Below, in pieces: positions 9,427-20,981 of a stretch of 64,000 bases of DNA (positions within the stretch are counted from its first letter, which is position 1; every line of letters begins with the position of its first letter). Source of the stretch: Paenibacillus hexagrammi (GTDB lineage Bacteria > Bacillota > Bacilli > Paenibacillales > NBRC-103111); the NCBI RefSeq assembly GCF_021513275.1, contig NZ_CP090978.1:3534001-3598000 (forward strand), read 5' to 3'. Made by a program: the position numbers and the translations under genes. The notes under the pieces were generated by a model. It was given only the letters and a program-made list of their open reading frames with translations. It was not told the DNA's origin and did not search any database.

Positions 9427-10383
9427 CTACTTGATTCCATGTTGTTTCATATAATCCAACACAAGTTTGTAATCTTGGTTGACGTCGCTAAAGGTTGCAT
9501 AATTCTTCGCTGTAGAGAACCAATCCAGAGTCGTCGCTTTGCGATCTTTTGCCGCTGTTAACAAATCTTCCTGCGAAATAGGCTGTATCTCGCCGGTCTC
9601 GAATGTCCGCTCCATCGCACACTCTACGGCATCCTTAACCACCTGCTCAAGATCAGCTCCCGAAAACAGCTTGGTCTGCGCAGCAATCTTCGCAAGCTTT
9701 AAGTTGCCGGTTGGCTTGCCGGAAAGCTTCAGCTCCAGAATGGCTTCACGCTCTGCTTCCTGTGGAGGCGGTACGAAGACAAGGTGATTAAACCTTCCCG
9801 GACGACGCAACGCAGAATCAAGGTACCATGGCGTGTTGGTAGCACCAATTACGAATACTTGATCATTATTCGCCTGCAGACCGTCAAGCTCCAGCAGCAG
9901 CTGATTCACAAGCATCCGATCGTGATGCTGCCTCATTTGATGGCGGCTTCCTCCCATAGCATCCAATTCATCTATGAAAATGACGCACGGCTTATTCTCC
10001 CTGGCTTTTTCAAAAATATCATGCAGATTATGCTCACTCTGCCCCACATACATCGAAAGTATGGCCTGCAGTTCGATATGCAAGAAATTCGCATCGATCT
10101 CTCCGGCAACCGCCCTCGCGATAAAGGTCTTCCCGCAGCCCGGGGGCCCGTAAAGCAGCAGGCTTCCTCCGGCCTCTTTGCCGTAAGCTGCAAAAACCTC
10201 CGGCTGCTTGAGTGGAAGGATGAAATTCATGCGAATTTTCTTCTTAACATCCTCCAAGCCGCCTACATCCGCGAATGTCTCCTTGGGCTTTTCCGATTCT
10301 ACAAGCATCTGATCATCTTTGCTGAATTGAATGAGCTTCAGTTTATTTTTTCTCCGCTCCGAAAGTTCATCTTGGTCGGACAT
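9427..10383 (-). CDS. AAA+ ATPase of the FtsH/Cdc48/spastin-like class
   Basis: Single-domain AAA+ protein, 318 aa. It shows the entry motif TFADVGGLEDVKKKI, Walker A GPPGCGKTF, Walker B VIFIDELDAM, sensor 1 GATNTP, arginine fingers LRRPGRF, and the C-terminal lid with SGADLEQVV. There is no protease domain or membrane segment, so it is not FtsH. It likely acts as a cytoplasmic unfoldase or remodelling ATPase; the substrate is unknown. A good AAGGAGG ribosome binding site precedes the ATG. The partner TPR protein follows in the same operon. Neither gene has an obvious link to polysaccharide breakdown. Confidence 0.9.
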   Translation of the reverse strand: MSDQDELSERRKNKLKLIQFSKDDQMLVESEKPKETFADVGGLEDVKKKIRMNFILPLKQPEVFAAYGKEAGGSLLLYGPPGCGKTFIARAVAGEIDANFLHIELQAILSMYVGQSEHNLHDIFEKARENKPCVIFIDELDAMGGSRHQMRQHHDRMLVNQLLLELDGLQANNDQVFVIGATNTPWYLDSALRRPGRFNHLVFVPPPQEAEREAILELKLSGKPTGNLKLAKIAAQTKLFSGADLEQVVKDAVECAMERTFETGEIQPISQEDLLTAAKDRKATTLDWFSTAKNYATFSDVNQDYKLVLDYMKQHGIK

Positions 10384-10610
10384 CGGTCTCCCCCTCCTTA
10401 GCTATGTAAAATTATTTTAGCATAACTGCATGAGTAGAGGCATCCTTTCGGTTGGAACACCAACCTTACCGTTCACACGTTGATCTGCAACCGCCGTTCG
10501 CGCAATCGCCTAATATTCCCATTCCCATCACCCCTTTATTTCAGAAAATATGAAAGAATTATATAGGTGACATATCTACATAAACAACTTAAGACTCGGA
10601 GGCATGCAGC

Positions 10611-11297
10611 ATGAAATCATGGATCATCATTCTAGGCGCCTCACTTCTCCTTATTGGGGGCTGCACTTTTAAATTCCGTACCTGGCACGAACGTGCCGAT
10701 AGCACTTCCAGTTCCAAACTATTGAATGCATCACAAGCCGCTCAGAAGCAAGAATTATCTGATACTCGAGTCACCTGGATTAATACCCCTTACGACCCTG
10801 TGCCAGACTCCAAGACGGTCAAGCTGTCCGATAAGGAAATTGCTAAACTCGCTACGTATTACAAATCTGTTCAAGCTTCTGACACAGGACGTTCCAACGG
10901 ACATATCGCTCAGCGTATCATTGCCAAAGGAATGAATTACTTGGGCACGCCGTATGTTTTTGGAGCTAAATACGGACAAACCAAAGATTTTGACTGCTCT
11001 TCGTTCTTGAAATATATATTTGCAAGCGAACAAATTAAGTTGCCTCGGGATTCACGCGAGCAAAGTCAGGTCGGAACAAGCATTACGAAAGACGACCTGC
11101 AGGACGGAGACCTGCTATTCTTCACAACGCCCGAGCGGAAAAATAAAGAAGGTGTGCAGCGAATCGGACATGTGGCTCTCTACATGGGGAATGGACTTAT
11201 TCTACATACGTTCAGGCCGGGTATAGGCGTAACGGTTTCGGAATTTACTGGGCAATGGCAGCAGCGCTTCATAGAAGCAAGACGAGTTTTAACTTAA
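10611..11297 (+). CDS. NlpC/P60 (C40) cell-wall peptidase lipoprotein
   Basis: The only clear plus-strand gene, 228 aa. It has a lipoprotein signal peptide with lipobox LIGGC (Cys near residue 18), a linker to about residue 100, and an NlpC/P60 domain from about 105 to the end. The catalytic Cys is in DFDCSSF and the catalytic His in IGHVALYMG, with a further His in LILHTF. Family members cut peptidoglycan stem peptides (D-Glu to diamino acid). The ATG is preceded by CGGAGG at good spacing. It diverges from the AAA+ gene; the 227-base gap should hold both promoters. It converges on the alpha-galactosidase gene and shares a terminator with it. Confidence 0.9.
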   Translation: MKSWIIILGASLLLIGGCTFKFRTWHERADSTSSSKLLNASQAAQKQELSDTRVTWINTPYDPVPDSKTVKLSDKEIAKLATYYKSVQASDTGRSNGHIAQRIIAKGMNYLGTPYVFGAKYGQTKDFDCSSFLKYIFASEQIKLPRDSREQSQVGTSITKDDLQDGDLLFFTTPERKNKEGVQRIGHVALYMGNGLILHTFRPGIGVTVSEFTGQWQQRFIEARRVLT

Positions 11298-11304
11298 ATA
11301 GAAA

Positions 11305-11353
11305 ATACCCACACATCAGGCACTTTTTAAGTGTCCTGTGTATGGGCATTTAT
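11305..11353. terminator. Bidirectional terminator between NlpC/P60 and GH27 genes
   Basis: A long imperfect stem runs from CCCACACATCAGGCACTT to AAGTGTCCTGTGTATGGG. T-rich tracts lie on both sides (GCATTTATT on the plus strand, GTATTTTCTATTT on the minus strand). It sits between two convergent genes. Confidence 0.8.
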
Positions 11354-11375
11354 TCGATACATTGGAGCTAATCAG

Positions 11376-14210
11376 CTACTCCAATATTTTCCTAGCTATT
11401 GCAGATAGATCCTCGATATCAATCTTGCCGTCATTATTCAAATCGGATTTCTTATAGCTGGACCAATTCGGATCAGCGGAGGTTTTGCCATAAGCTGCAG
11501 CAATGATAGCCAGGTCACCGATGGAATAACGGCCGTCGCCATTCGTATCTCCAGGCTCAGTGGTTATCACTGAATCTGTAAAGGTCTGCAGCGCAGCTGT
11601 CAATGCGTTTATCGCTTGCTCAACTTGTGCTTGGGTTGCCGCAGTGTTATCCGCTACAGCCTTCGCTTGATCGATTGCCGCTTGAAGTGCTGCCTTGGAG
11701 CCAGCTGGATACTGTCCTGCGCTGCTGCCTTCGACTGCCGCATCATGCTTGCCTTGCGCATCCGTAATCAATGCAAGAAGTGCAGCCTTGTCAACGGAAT
11801 TAATCTGAAGTGTGTAGGACTTGCTATCCAATTCAGTTTCAACACCCGTTCCATCAGCCATTACAGCCTTCGAAAGGGTTATCGTAGAAGCTGTTGCCGC
11901 TGTATTAGACTTCACCTTCCAATGAAGCTTAAGCAGATCACCTTCGAGCTTCGCATTAGAGCCAATTGTAGCTGCAAGCAGACGTACCTCATCTTGCTTC
12001 TGAGCCTTGTCAACGATCACGACCGCATCCGAATTCACGGATTCCGCCGATACGAACTCCACCTGGGATGGATCATAACGGAAGGTTAGATCTTGAGCAT
12101 ATACGTTTTGATCCATGCCGCTTAGGCCATAGCTCAGATCAAAAGTTGTTCCTGCAGCAGCTTGGTCAGGTCCTTCAAGTACAGCACCCTTGGATTCCTG
12201 AGCCGTTGCTGTCAATCTAGCACCTGCCCAATCACCATGGTCGTAGGCATTGCCATCTCCGCCATCGGTAACAACCAGCTTGAGTAGCTTAACACCCTTT
12301 ACGTTAACCTCCGCACCAATTGTTGAGGAAGCTGCCTTTATGAGTCCGCTGTCCCAAAGCTTTTTGCCATCTCCCCATACTTCAAACGTCACACTTCCAC
12401 GCCCGCTTACTTCATCATCAATTCCCACATCGGAAATGAACGAATCAAATTTACCGTCAATATTGTAGGTAATGGAGCTTGCTGCATTTGTCCCTATGCC
12501 CTTATTGTATGGAACTCCTTTGATCGTAATCGTCTTGCCGTCACCTTTGCTTGCTTCCCCATTAGACATGTCTTTCTCGATTGGACCCCAACCATTTGTA
12601 GAATCCTGAGGCTCCATATCACTTACATATATTGTGCCGTCAGGAGGCAGGACATTGAATCTCTGACTGCTCTGCAATTGCTTGATTCCATCCACGTCTT
12701 CATAGGTTGCGGTCACACCAATATCTTTAACTCCGACTGCATCAGATGGAGCAGTAACACTCCACTTTGCCGATACCGTTTGGTCTGCTGCTACACGCTC
12801 AAAACTGGTGGAGGATAACGGAGCAGCTGTCCAACCGCTTGGAAGCTGCAAGCTAATAGCGGCTTTAGTTACATCCTTGACACCGTCATTATGCAGGGTA
12901 GCCGTAAGCTCAGCTGACTTGCCTGATTGTATTTGACCGCTGGAAGCAGCAATCGTCATATCCAAAGAAGCTGGCAAATTATCTATGGTTGCAGGACTCA
13001 CTCTGAACATAGCCGTACCGTGAGAAGGAACATCCGCCTTGATGGTTCCTGTGGATCCCTTGCTAAAATGCTGCCATAGGTCTCTTACAATATATCCCTC
13101 CGAAGCAGGAAGTCCTGCCTCTGCAGCTGTCACGCTTATTTTCGCTGACTGAGCCCCTCTATTTAACAATGCGATTGCCTTGTCACCATTCGAAAGCGGC
13201 TTCACAAGTATTTCAATATCTCCATTGTCAATAATTTTAGTCGCTTGAACACCAAGAGGGTCCTGATTGACAGCAATGACTTCCTTATTCATCAGAATAT
13301 CTTTGGTTTCCTGCGACATGCTTCTGAGATCATTCCCGGCAATCAGCGGTGCCGCTAGCATACTCCACAGACTAAATTGCGAACGGTATTCTACATTCGT
13401 TGCACCGCCATTGCCTATTTCAAGCATATCCGGGTCATTCCAGCCTCCAGGTCCTGCACTTGCGCTATGATTGACAGCTACATCATAAGCATTGATGATT
13501 CCATAATACCAATTTGTACCTCTCTCCCATGCATCCCCAATATCCTGCCCGGTTCTCCACAAATTCCCAATCTGAGGTCCCCAATCCCATGGTGATTGCT
13601 CGCCCCAGTTGCAAATACTAAAAACAATTCCTCGACCTGAATTCTTTAGTGCTTCACCAAATTCACTATACCAAGTTGCAGCATCAGGCTTCGCGCCATA
13701 GTTTAACAATTTCCCATCCGGGTCAACATAACACCAGTCAACTTTGACATAATCAATGCCCCATTCCGCATACGTCTTTGCGTCAATGTCGTAATAACCT
13801 CGACTGCCTGGACGCCCGCCGCAAGTCTTAAAGCCGACATCCGTATAAAGTCCAAGTTTTAAACCTTTCGAATGCACGTAATCAGCAAGAGCTTTCATTC
13901 CACTCGGAAACCGAACTGGATCGGCCACAATTTTACCTGTTGTTGGTTCTCGATCCGTTTGCCAGCAATCGTCGATATTCACATATTGATAACCGGCATC
14001 CTTCATGCCGCTTGAAACCATGGCATCTGCCATTTCTTTAATCATGTTCTCGCTGACATTGCAGCCGAACTTGTTCCAGCTGTTCCACCCCATCGGCGGC
14101 GTTTCAGCAAGTCCGTTACTAGCAGCCTCCGCCTGATAGGCAGGAGTTAAGAATAGCATGCAGAGAATCATGAACAAAATAAGGGTCGATAAACTTTTTC
14201 TCACTCTCAT
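11376..14210 (-). CDS. Secreted GH27 alpha-galactosidase with NPCBM, cohesin, FIVAR and dockerin
   Basis: 944 aa. Signal peptide 1-29; GH27 barrel and C-terminal sheet about 32-405; a NEW3-type Ig domain about 415-515; an NPCBM carbohydrate-binding domain about 520-670; cohesin-like about 675-805; FIVAR about 810-885; dockerin about 888-944. GH27 hallmarks are PPMGWNSWNKFGC, NIDDCW, the nucleophile Asp in YVKVDWC, the acid/base Asp in RTGQDIGDAW, and GGWNDPDMLEIG. It should remove terminal alpha-1,6- or alpha-1,4-galactose, outside the cell. (GH27 also contains beta-L-arabinopyranosidases, a plausible alternative in this locus.) It is the last gene of the five-enzyme row. A perfect GATTGATAC inverted repeat lies just upstream. 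Confidence 0.93.
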   Translation of the reverse strand: MRVRKSLSTLILFMILCMLFLTPAYQAEAASNGLAETPPMGWNSWNKFGCNVSENMIKEMADAMVSSGMKDAGYQYVNIDDCWQTDREPTTGKIVADPVRFPSGMKALADYVHSKGLKLGLYTDVGFKTCGGRPGSRGYYDIDAKTYAEWGIDYVKVDWCYVDPDGKLLNYGAKPDAATWYSEFGEALKNSGRGIVFSICNWGEQSPWDWGPQIGNLWRTGQDIGDAWERGTNWYYGIINAYDVAVNHSASAGPGGWNDPDMLEIGNGGATNVEYRSQFSLWSMLAAPLIAGNDLRSMSQETKDILMNKEVIAVNQDPLGVQATKIIDNGDIEILVKPLSNGDKAIALLNRGAQSAKISVTAAEAGLPASEGYIVRDLWQHFSKGSTGTIKADVPSHGTAMFRVSPATIDNLPASLDMTIAASSGQIQSGKSAELTATLHNDGVKDVTKAAISLQLPSGWTAAPLSSTSFERVAADQTVSAKWSVTAPSDAVGVKDIGVTATYEDVDGIKQLQSSQRFNVLPPDGTIYVSDMEPQDSTNGWGPIEKDMSNGEASKGDGKTITIKGVPYNKGIGTNAASSITYNIDGKFDSFISDVGIDDEVSGRGSVTFEVWGDGKKLWDSGLIKAASSTIGAEVNVKGVKLLKLVVTDGGDGNAYDHGDWAGARLTATAQESKGAVLEGPDQAAAGTTFDLSYGLSGMDQNVYAQDLTFRYDPSQVEFVSAESVNSDAVVIVDKAQKQDEVRLLAATIGSNAKLEGDLLKLHWKVKSNTAATASTITLSKAVMADGTGVETELDSKSYTLQINSVDKAALLALITDAQGKHDAAVEGSSAGQYPAGSKAALQAAIDQAKAVADNTAATQAQVEQAINALTAALQTFTDSVITTEPGDTNGDGRYSIGDLAIIAAAYGKTSADPNWSSYKKSDLNNDGKIDIEDLSAIARKILE

Positions 14211-14234
14211 TCCTCCAAAAATGATGAATTATGA

Positions 14235-14257
14235 GATTGATACAAAAAGTATCAATC
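14235..14257 (-). promoter_or_regulatory. Perfect GATTGATAC inverted repeat upstream of the GH27 gene
   Basis: GATTGATAC-AAAAA-GTATCAATC, nine-base arms, in the 62-base gap between the upstream GH43 stop and the GH27 start. It is the best copy of the motif shared by the enzyme genes. At this place it could also form an intercistronic RNA hairpin. Confidence 0.65.
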
Positions 14258-14272
14258 AAAATACCAAATAAC

Positions 14273-17200
14273 CTAATTGAGTATCTGCCTTGCCATAGCT
14301 GCAAGATCCTCGATGTCGATCTTACCATCGTTGTTCAAATCTGCATCTTTATAAGTAGACCAGTTCGGATCAGCGGATGTTTTGCCATAAGCTGCCGCAA
14401 CCATACCCAAATCGCCCACAGAATAACGGCCATCATTGTTCACATCGCCAGGCTGTTTGGTAACGACAGAATCCATGAACGTTTGCAGCGCTGTCGTCAA
14501 TGCAACTACCGCCTGCTCTACTTGCTGCTGAGATGAAGATGAGTTATCTGCAATTGCTTTCGCTTGATCGATCGCTGTCTGAAGCACTGCTTTGGAGCCT
14601 ACCGGATACTGGCCAACACCGGTTCCTTCTGCAGCTGCATCATGCTTGGTTTGTGCATCCGTAATTAAGGCTAGCAGTGCGGTCTTGTCAACAACTACGC
14701 CAGTGAGACGAACGGCAATAGCCCTGCTCTCCAGATCTTTTTCAGCACCTGTCTGATCCGCAATGATCCCTTTGGATAGAGAAATTGTAGATGCAGCTGC
14801 TGCAGTATCGGATTTCACCTTCCAATGGAGCTTCAGAATGCTGCCGTCAAGATGCGCGTTTTGCCCAATAGTTGCTGCAATGAATCGCACTTCACCTTGC
14901 TTCTGAGCCTTATCAACGATCACAACTTGATTCGGATTCTCGGATTCGGCCGAAACAAACTCTACCTGGCTTGGATCATACGTAAATGTTACATCTTGTG
15001 CATAAACATTTTGATCCATGCCGCTTAAGCCATAATTCAGTTCAAACGTTGATCCTTTAGCTGCTTCCGTTGGCCCTCCGAGTAGGGCACCTTTGGGTGT
15101 TGTCAACCATACAGGATCTGTGGTTGCATTACTAGTGGTCAAATAAATCCGGTCGATACTGAGTCCCGATTCCCGCCCCCAGAAGTTCAATTCATGCATG
15201 CCGGCAGAAATATTCAAAGTAGTGCCGCCGGTTACAATATCACCTCCATTACTGAGATTCACCCATTTAAACTGACCGTTGCTAACACCCTGAATTCCAT
15301 TGGAAGTGAACTTATACTGATTATCGAGTCCAACGTGAATGGAATCCGTTTGATAGCTATGACTCTTGGCTAGAATCCAAACATTGTAAGTTCCTGAAGT
15401 CGGAAAGTTAACTTTATACCCCAGCTTGGAGCCCGCAGCGAGGCTTGCCGCATCCGTCCCCGGAGTAACCGAGGTCCCGTCATCAGGTAAAAATTGCATG
15501 GCTTTCGTAGACTCTCCGTCCACTAGTGACCAAGTATGGCCGTTTGCATTGCCAATAACATAAGCGTCTGCTGAATTTTCAGCCGCTTTTTCCGCCTCAA
15601 TGGCCACCACCGTAGGTGTATTGACCGTGACATGTATCTGTGCGCTTACAGCATCGCCCAGTTCCCCTTTATAACTTACAACCACATCGGTTGTTCCACT
15701 GGCTTTCGCCGTAATTGTGCCGTTCGAAACATCTGCGATTCCAGGACTTGGATTCCTGTATTCAGCTCTTTGTGTCACGTCTTCCGTGTGGCCGTCGAGA
15801 TATTCTGCGGTTACTTTAAATGCTGCTGTTTTACCGGAATCCAGCGCAACGGAAGGGTTGTCAACGGTAATCCTCTTCACCGTCAGTTCACTGTTCATAT
15901 CCTTTACGAGCATATTCAGTGAATCTGTTTTTCCTCCGTAGCTGACATTAATGCTAGTAGAGCCATAGCCCACTCCGGTTACAGCACCGCCGCTGACACT
16001 GACAATTCCGCTTTGCTCTGGAGTTATTGCTGCCTGAGCAGTAACATCCTCACTTGTTCCGTCGGTATAAATGGCTGTAACCTTCATGCTTGCCTTGTTG
16101 GTTCCCGAAGCCGTATCAATTTTATATGTATCGGAGGATGCATTGATCGCTGCAAGATCATGAACAGCGCTCTTTTCCCCGAATTGCCAGTTATCTACTG
16201 TGAAGAGATTCCCTGTGGATGCCCCTCTATATACCATGTATAGATCATGGACTCCAACTGCACCAGATACAGTCGTTGCTTTCGTCATCCAGCTGCTATC
16301 GCCACCGGTGTTGGAAATAGGGAGGGTCCCGATCAAGGCGCCGTCCGCACTGTCAAGATGCAGTTCAATCGTTCCACCTGCTGAACTGCTTGCAACTTGA
16401 GCTTTAAATGTTCCTGCACCTATGTCGCCAAAATCAACACTCTCCACTTTGATATAGTCCCCGTTATCAACGCTGCTTACGACCATTCCTCCTTGACTGG
16501 AGGGCTCGGTTGTAATACCGGACTCCCAGGCTATGGTTTCAGCTTCATTATTGGTATACGGATTTAAATGACCCGTGCTGTTCGCAACACCTGCAGTCGT
16601 CATATTAAATGTCGGTATCGTACCGTCGGCATTATATTCAAATTTTTCAATACTAACAGAACGCTTGTAACTTCCACCTCCTGGCAGCCCTGCTTTGTGA
16701 TAAAAGAAGTAGGAATTTCCTTTGTAATCAATGATTCCCGGATGGTTCGTCGAGCTGGTGCCTTGTTGCGGCATGACAACCCCTCTATATGTCCAAGGTC
16801 CGGTTGGGCTGGTACTTGTAGAGTACCGAATAGATTCCGGAAAACCGGACGCATAGACCAGATAATAGAGTCCATCGCGTTTGTAGACCCACGGAGCTTC
16901 TTCGTAATCCGGTCCTATCGAATCTGTTGTTAAAGGAATCGCCGTGATATCGCCGTCGAGCGAAATCATATCATCGTTTAACTTGGCATAATACAAGGCA
17001 TTGTTGCCCCAGTACAAGTAGGCCTGACCATCATCATCAATGAATAACCGTCGGATCAAGATCATCCCAAGAGTGGGATGCGTACTTCGTCATGTCATTG
17101 GTAACAAGCGGTCCTCCGATCGCATCTTTGAAGGGACCTGTGGGACTATCCGACACAGCAACACCTAAGGCGATACCTCCCTTGCCAGGAATCGTAGAAG

Positions 17201-17549
17201 AGACCGCTGCATAGTAGTAAAATTTCCCATTTCGATAAATAACCTGGGCCGCATTGGCATCCTGTGTCTGGTTAGCCCATTTAAAAGCAGTAACATCCAA
17301 CACAGAACCGTGATCGGTCCAGTTCACCATATCGGTTGATGAGTAGCATTTCCAATCGACCATCTTATACGAATTCGTAGCAATATCCAGGTCATGCCCT
17401 GTGTAAAGATACACCGTACCGTTATACACCATTGGTGCAGGGTCAGCGGTATATGTGGTTTGCACGACTGGATTATCTGCAAAGGTCACGGAAGCAAACA
17501 TCGCTGCACAGATACTGCATGCCATAAAAGCGCTTACCACTTTTTTCAA
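14273..17549 (-). CDS. Secreted GH43 glycosidase with CBM6, Ig domains, CBM35-like, cohesin, FIVAR, dockerin (one frameshift)
   Basis: About 1090 aa when joined. Signal peptide 1-25; GH43 propeller about 25-335; CBM6 about 345-480; two Big_2-like domains about 485-660; a CBM35/CBM6-like galactose-binding-fold domain about 670-820; cohesin-like about 830-960; FIVAR; dockerin. GH43 residues: base Asp in [10 protein letters not shown], Asp in DDLDPTVFIDDDG, acid Glu in [10 protein letters not shown]. The frame breaks at about 17043-17048, inside DDLDPTV: one extra base gives a stop six codons on, and the next frame picks up [13 protein letters not shown] exactly. I treat this as a likely consensus error; if real, the gene is a pseudogene. 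Likely an arabinofuranosidase or xylosidase. It lies 115 bases after the next GH43 gene. Confidence 0.86.
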
Positions 17550-17602
17550 GATGTTATACCTCCATTTTCAAAATCGTACAGGAAGCAAAACGTTTAAGTA
17601 TG

Positions 17603-17626
17603 GAGAGGGAGGTTATCCTCCCTCTC
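17603..17626 (-). terminator. GAGAGGGAGG hairpin between GH43 genes
   Basis: Perfect ten-base stem GAGAGGGAGG/CCTCCCTCTC with a four-base loop in the 115-base gap. There is no T tract on the minus strand, so it may be a weak terminator, an mRNA stabiliser or a processing site. Similar hairpins follow other enzyme genes here. Confidence 0.55.
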
Positions 17627-17664
17627 GAGTTTGTAGGTTGACGAATTGCTAGATGGAATACTAC

Positions 17665-20600
17665 CTACTCAAGTATCTTCCTAGCCATGGCCGCAAGATC
17701 CTCGATATCCACTTTACCGTCACCGTTCAAATCAGCATTTTGGTAGCTGGACCAGTTCGGATCAGCAGATGTTTTGCCATAGGCTGCTGCAACGATGCCC
17801 AAGTCGCCAATGGAATAATGTCCATCCCCGTTCGTGTCACCAGGTTGAATGGTAATGACTGAATCCTCGAACGTTTGCAATGCTGCTGTCAATGCGCTTA
17901 CCGCTTGCTCAACTTGCTCTTGAGTTGCCTCCGTGCTGCCCGCAACAGCTTTCGCTTGATCAATTGCCACTTGAAGCGCTGACTTGGAGCCAGCTGGATA
18001 CTGTCCTGCGCCGCTGCCCTCGATTGCCGCATCATGCTTGCTTTGCGCATCCGCGATCAATGCAAGAAGTGCAGCTTTGTCAACGACAGCTCCGGTGAGC
18101 TGAACGGTGTACGATTTGCTCCCCAATTCTTTCTCGTGACCAGCTTCATCGGCAATGGTCCCTTTGGACAGGGAAATCGTAGAAGCATTTGCCGTAGTGT
18201 CGGATTTCGCCTTCCAGTGAAGTTGAATAAGGTTGCCGTCCAGACGTGCGTTCGGGCCGATTGTGGCTGCAAGTAGACGAACCTCACCTTGCTTCTGGGC
18301 TTTGTCAACGATCACCACTTCGTCCGGATTCACGGATTCAGCGGATACGAACTCTACTTGGGTCGGATCATACGTAAAGGTTACATCCTGACCATAGATA
18401 TTCTGATTCATACCGTGTAACCCGTATTTCAAATCAAAGGCTGATCCTTTAGCAGCTTGCGCTGGCCCCTCAAGTGCAACACCTGTTGTATTCGTCGGCC
18501 ATACAGGGTCTGCGGCCGAATTGCTAGTTGTAACGTAAATCCGATCAATAATTAAGCCAGATTCCCTTCCCCAGAAGTTCAATTCATGCATACCTGCGGA
18601 AATATTTAATGTGGTGCCGCCGGTAACTGCCGAACCTCCATTGCTAAGATTCATCCATCTAAAATCACTGTTACTGATAGCTTGAATGCCATTGGACGTA
18701 AACTTATATTGATTGTCTATTCCAACGTGGATAGAGTCCGTTTGGTAGCTATGACTCTTGGCAAGAATCCAAACATTGTAGGTTCCTGAAGTTGGGAAGT
18801 TTATTTTATATCCCAATTTAGAACCCGCAGCAAGGCTGGCAGCATCCGTACCTGGTGTAACTGAAGTGCCGTCGTCAGGCAAAAATTGCATCGCTTTCGA
18901 GGACTGTCCGTCAACAAGCGTCCACGTATGGCCGTTAGCCGTACCAGATACATAAGCATCAGCGGTGTTTTCCGCTGCTTTTTCCGCCTCAATAGCCACC
19001 ATAGCTGGCGTATCAAAATTAATCGTATAGACTGTAGTTTGTAAGCCGTCTCTGCTTACGGTCACTGTAGCTTTACCTGGCAGCGATGTTGCTTGTGCAA
19101 TTGTAACGCTTGCATCAGAATCGCTGGCTGCAGCGGTAACCTGAGGAATAGCCGATCCAGCAGGAACGTCAATGGAATAGCTGTAAATGCTCGGATTAAA
19201 TCCGCTCACTTGTGAACCATTCACTTGAAGGCTCTTCAGGTTCGTGTCAAAATTGGCACCTGACAGCTTATCATCGAGTTTGAAATAGTCAAAGTCTACG
19301 TATCCGCCTGTTGTTTTAGTAGCAAAGTTAAACAAAGCAAAGCGATAGCCCATAAAATGCGGCAATGTATAGGACATTTGAAGCGCGTTCCCTATGGATG
19401 CCCAATGCTCACCGTCAAGACTGTAAAGGAAATAAGCTTTATCCGTTCTATTTTTAAAATCCAATTCCGTTCTTAAATATATAGTGTTCTGAGTCACAGG
19501 GATACTTGCCAGCTCTACAGCTGTGCCTGAGCTTCCGTTGACCATAACCACAGATTTGGTATCACCTGACATCTTAACACCGACGAATCCGTAGTTTTTC
19601 TGGAATGCGGCAATTCCGGCATAATCTCCATCCTTCATGTGGCTGACATCCACGGAAACGGTTCCTGAGCTCTCTGGCCCGAAGGTTCTTTGTGTCAATG
19701 AATTCCTCGCATCAAGAATGTCGGTACTCGTTCTGCCTGTGGTCAATCTTAGGTACCCCGGACGGTCAGTAAGCGACCAATATCTATTGTCTGGGTTATG
19801 ATTCCACTGCCAAACAAGTCCAAGGTGAGATCCATTGTCATCATTTTCCCCGCTTGCTACCTCTGTATGGTAGGCCGCGACTTTCTCGGATCTCTGATCG
19901 AAATCATCCGACGAAACCCACGACTTTGAAAGTTCAGCTGGAATTCCCGTATCATTGACATCACTAAATACTGGCCACCCGTCTTCACTCCATGTCATCG
20001 GTACAATGTAGGGAATACGTCCTACTGAACCGTAGTCCTGGAACAATACGCCGTACCATTTGCCGTCAGGGGATTGAACAATCCCGCCCTGCGCGACACC
20101 TGCACTGTTTGAATTACTTCCCGATCTTAGCGCAATTTTGCCTTCATAGGTGCCATCGATCGAATCAGCTCTGTGTACCAATTCGGTACGAATACTTCCT
20201 GATGGCCATGAGATATTGAAAATATAATATTTGCCATTGATTTTATAGATGTGTGAGCCTTCAGCTCCAAGACCGCCGGAACCGCCGGGAGCGCTTGCAT
20301 TTTCAATGATTGTCTTATTCATGCCGCCTTCTTTAATGGCTGTTGCATCTGAAGTAAGCTCAATCACCTTAATGGTTCCGCCTCCATAAACCAAATATAC
20401 GCGTCCGTCATCATCGAACAGCAGCGACATATCATGATAAACACCGCCTGCAAGCTCATGCTTCTCCCCAAGGACCCTTCTCGATATCTGTTGTTTGGAA
20501 GATATAAGTTTTGCCAATATCGTTAGAGGCAAATACAACATAGAACTTGCCGTTATGATATCTAATGCTGCTGGCCCATGAGCCTTGCCCGTATATGTTC

Positions 20601-20893
20601 TGCCCGTTTGATAGCGTTTGCTTATCGCCGGAAGCGAGAATATCATACACGTAATTTACAATTTCCCAATTGACGAGATCCTTGGATTTCATGATCGGAA
20701 CCCCAGGGTTCATGTGCATGGTCGTGCTGGTCATATAATACGAATCTCCGACCCTAATCACATCCACATCCGGTACATCTGCCCATATGATGGGGTTTTT
20801 CGCCGTACTCTCTTCAGCATGTATTGATGCAGCTGGAAGAATGCCAAGTAACAATGTGAATGCGAATACGAATGCAAATAATCGTTTGTACAT
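17665..20893 (-). CDS. Secreted GH43 (beta-xylosidase-like) with C-terminal sandwich, CBM35-like, cohesin, FIVAR, dockerin (one frameshift)
   Basis: About 1075 aa when joined. The start chosen is the ATG at 20893 (MYKRLFAFVF), which begins a signal peptide and has GGGAGG upstream. Order: GH43 about 35-320; a DUF1349-like beta-sandwich typical of GH43 beta-xylosidases about 330-530; cadherin-like domain about 540-620; CBM35/CBM6-like domain about 625-775; cohesin-like; FIVAR; dockerin. GH43 residues: base Asp in DVPDVDVIRVG, Asp in HDMSLLFDDDG, acid Glu in GAEGSHIYK. The frame breaks at 20466-20469, where a run of four C (minus-strand G) needs to be three to read GPWEKHELAGG. A homopolymer error is the likely cause. 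Confidence 0.85.
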
Positions 20894-20946
20894 GGATTCG
20901 AATTCCTCCCATTTTGATCCATAGTCGTTGAAGATTTCAATCATAG

Positions 20947-20967
20947 AGAGAGGAGGCTGCCTCCCTC
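20947..20967 (-). terminator. GAGGGAGGC hairpin between GH43 genes
   Basis: On the minus strand GAGGGAGGC pairs with GCCTCCTCTC with one bulge, between the stop of the upstream enzyme gene and the next start. No T tract; same sequence type as the other intergenic hairpins. Confidence 0.5.
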
Positions 20968-20981
20968 AGATGTAACTAAAC

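Noticed and set aside
8531-11297. AAA+, TPR and NlpC/P60 genes as part of the polysaccharide system
   Set aside because: They have their own promoters and terminators, lack the GATAC motif and carry no carbohydrate-related domain. They look like unrelated genes lying within the locus.
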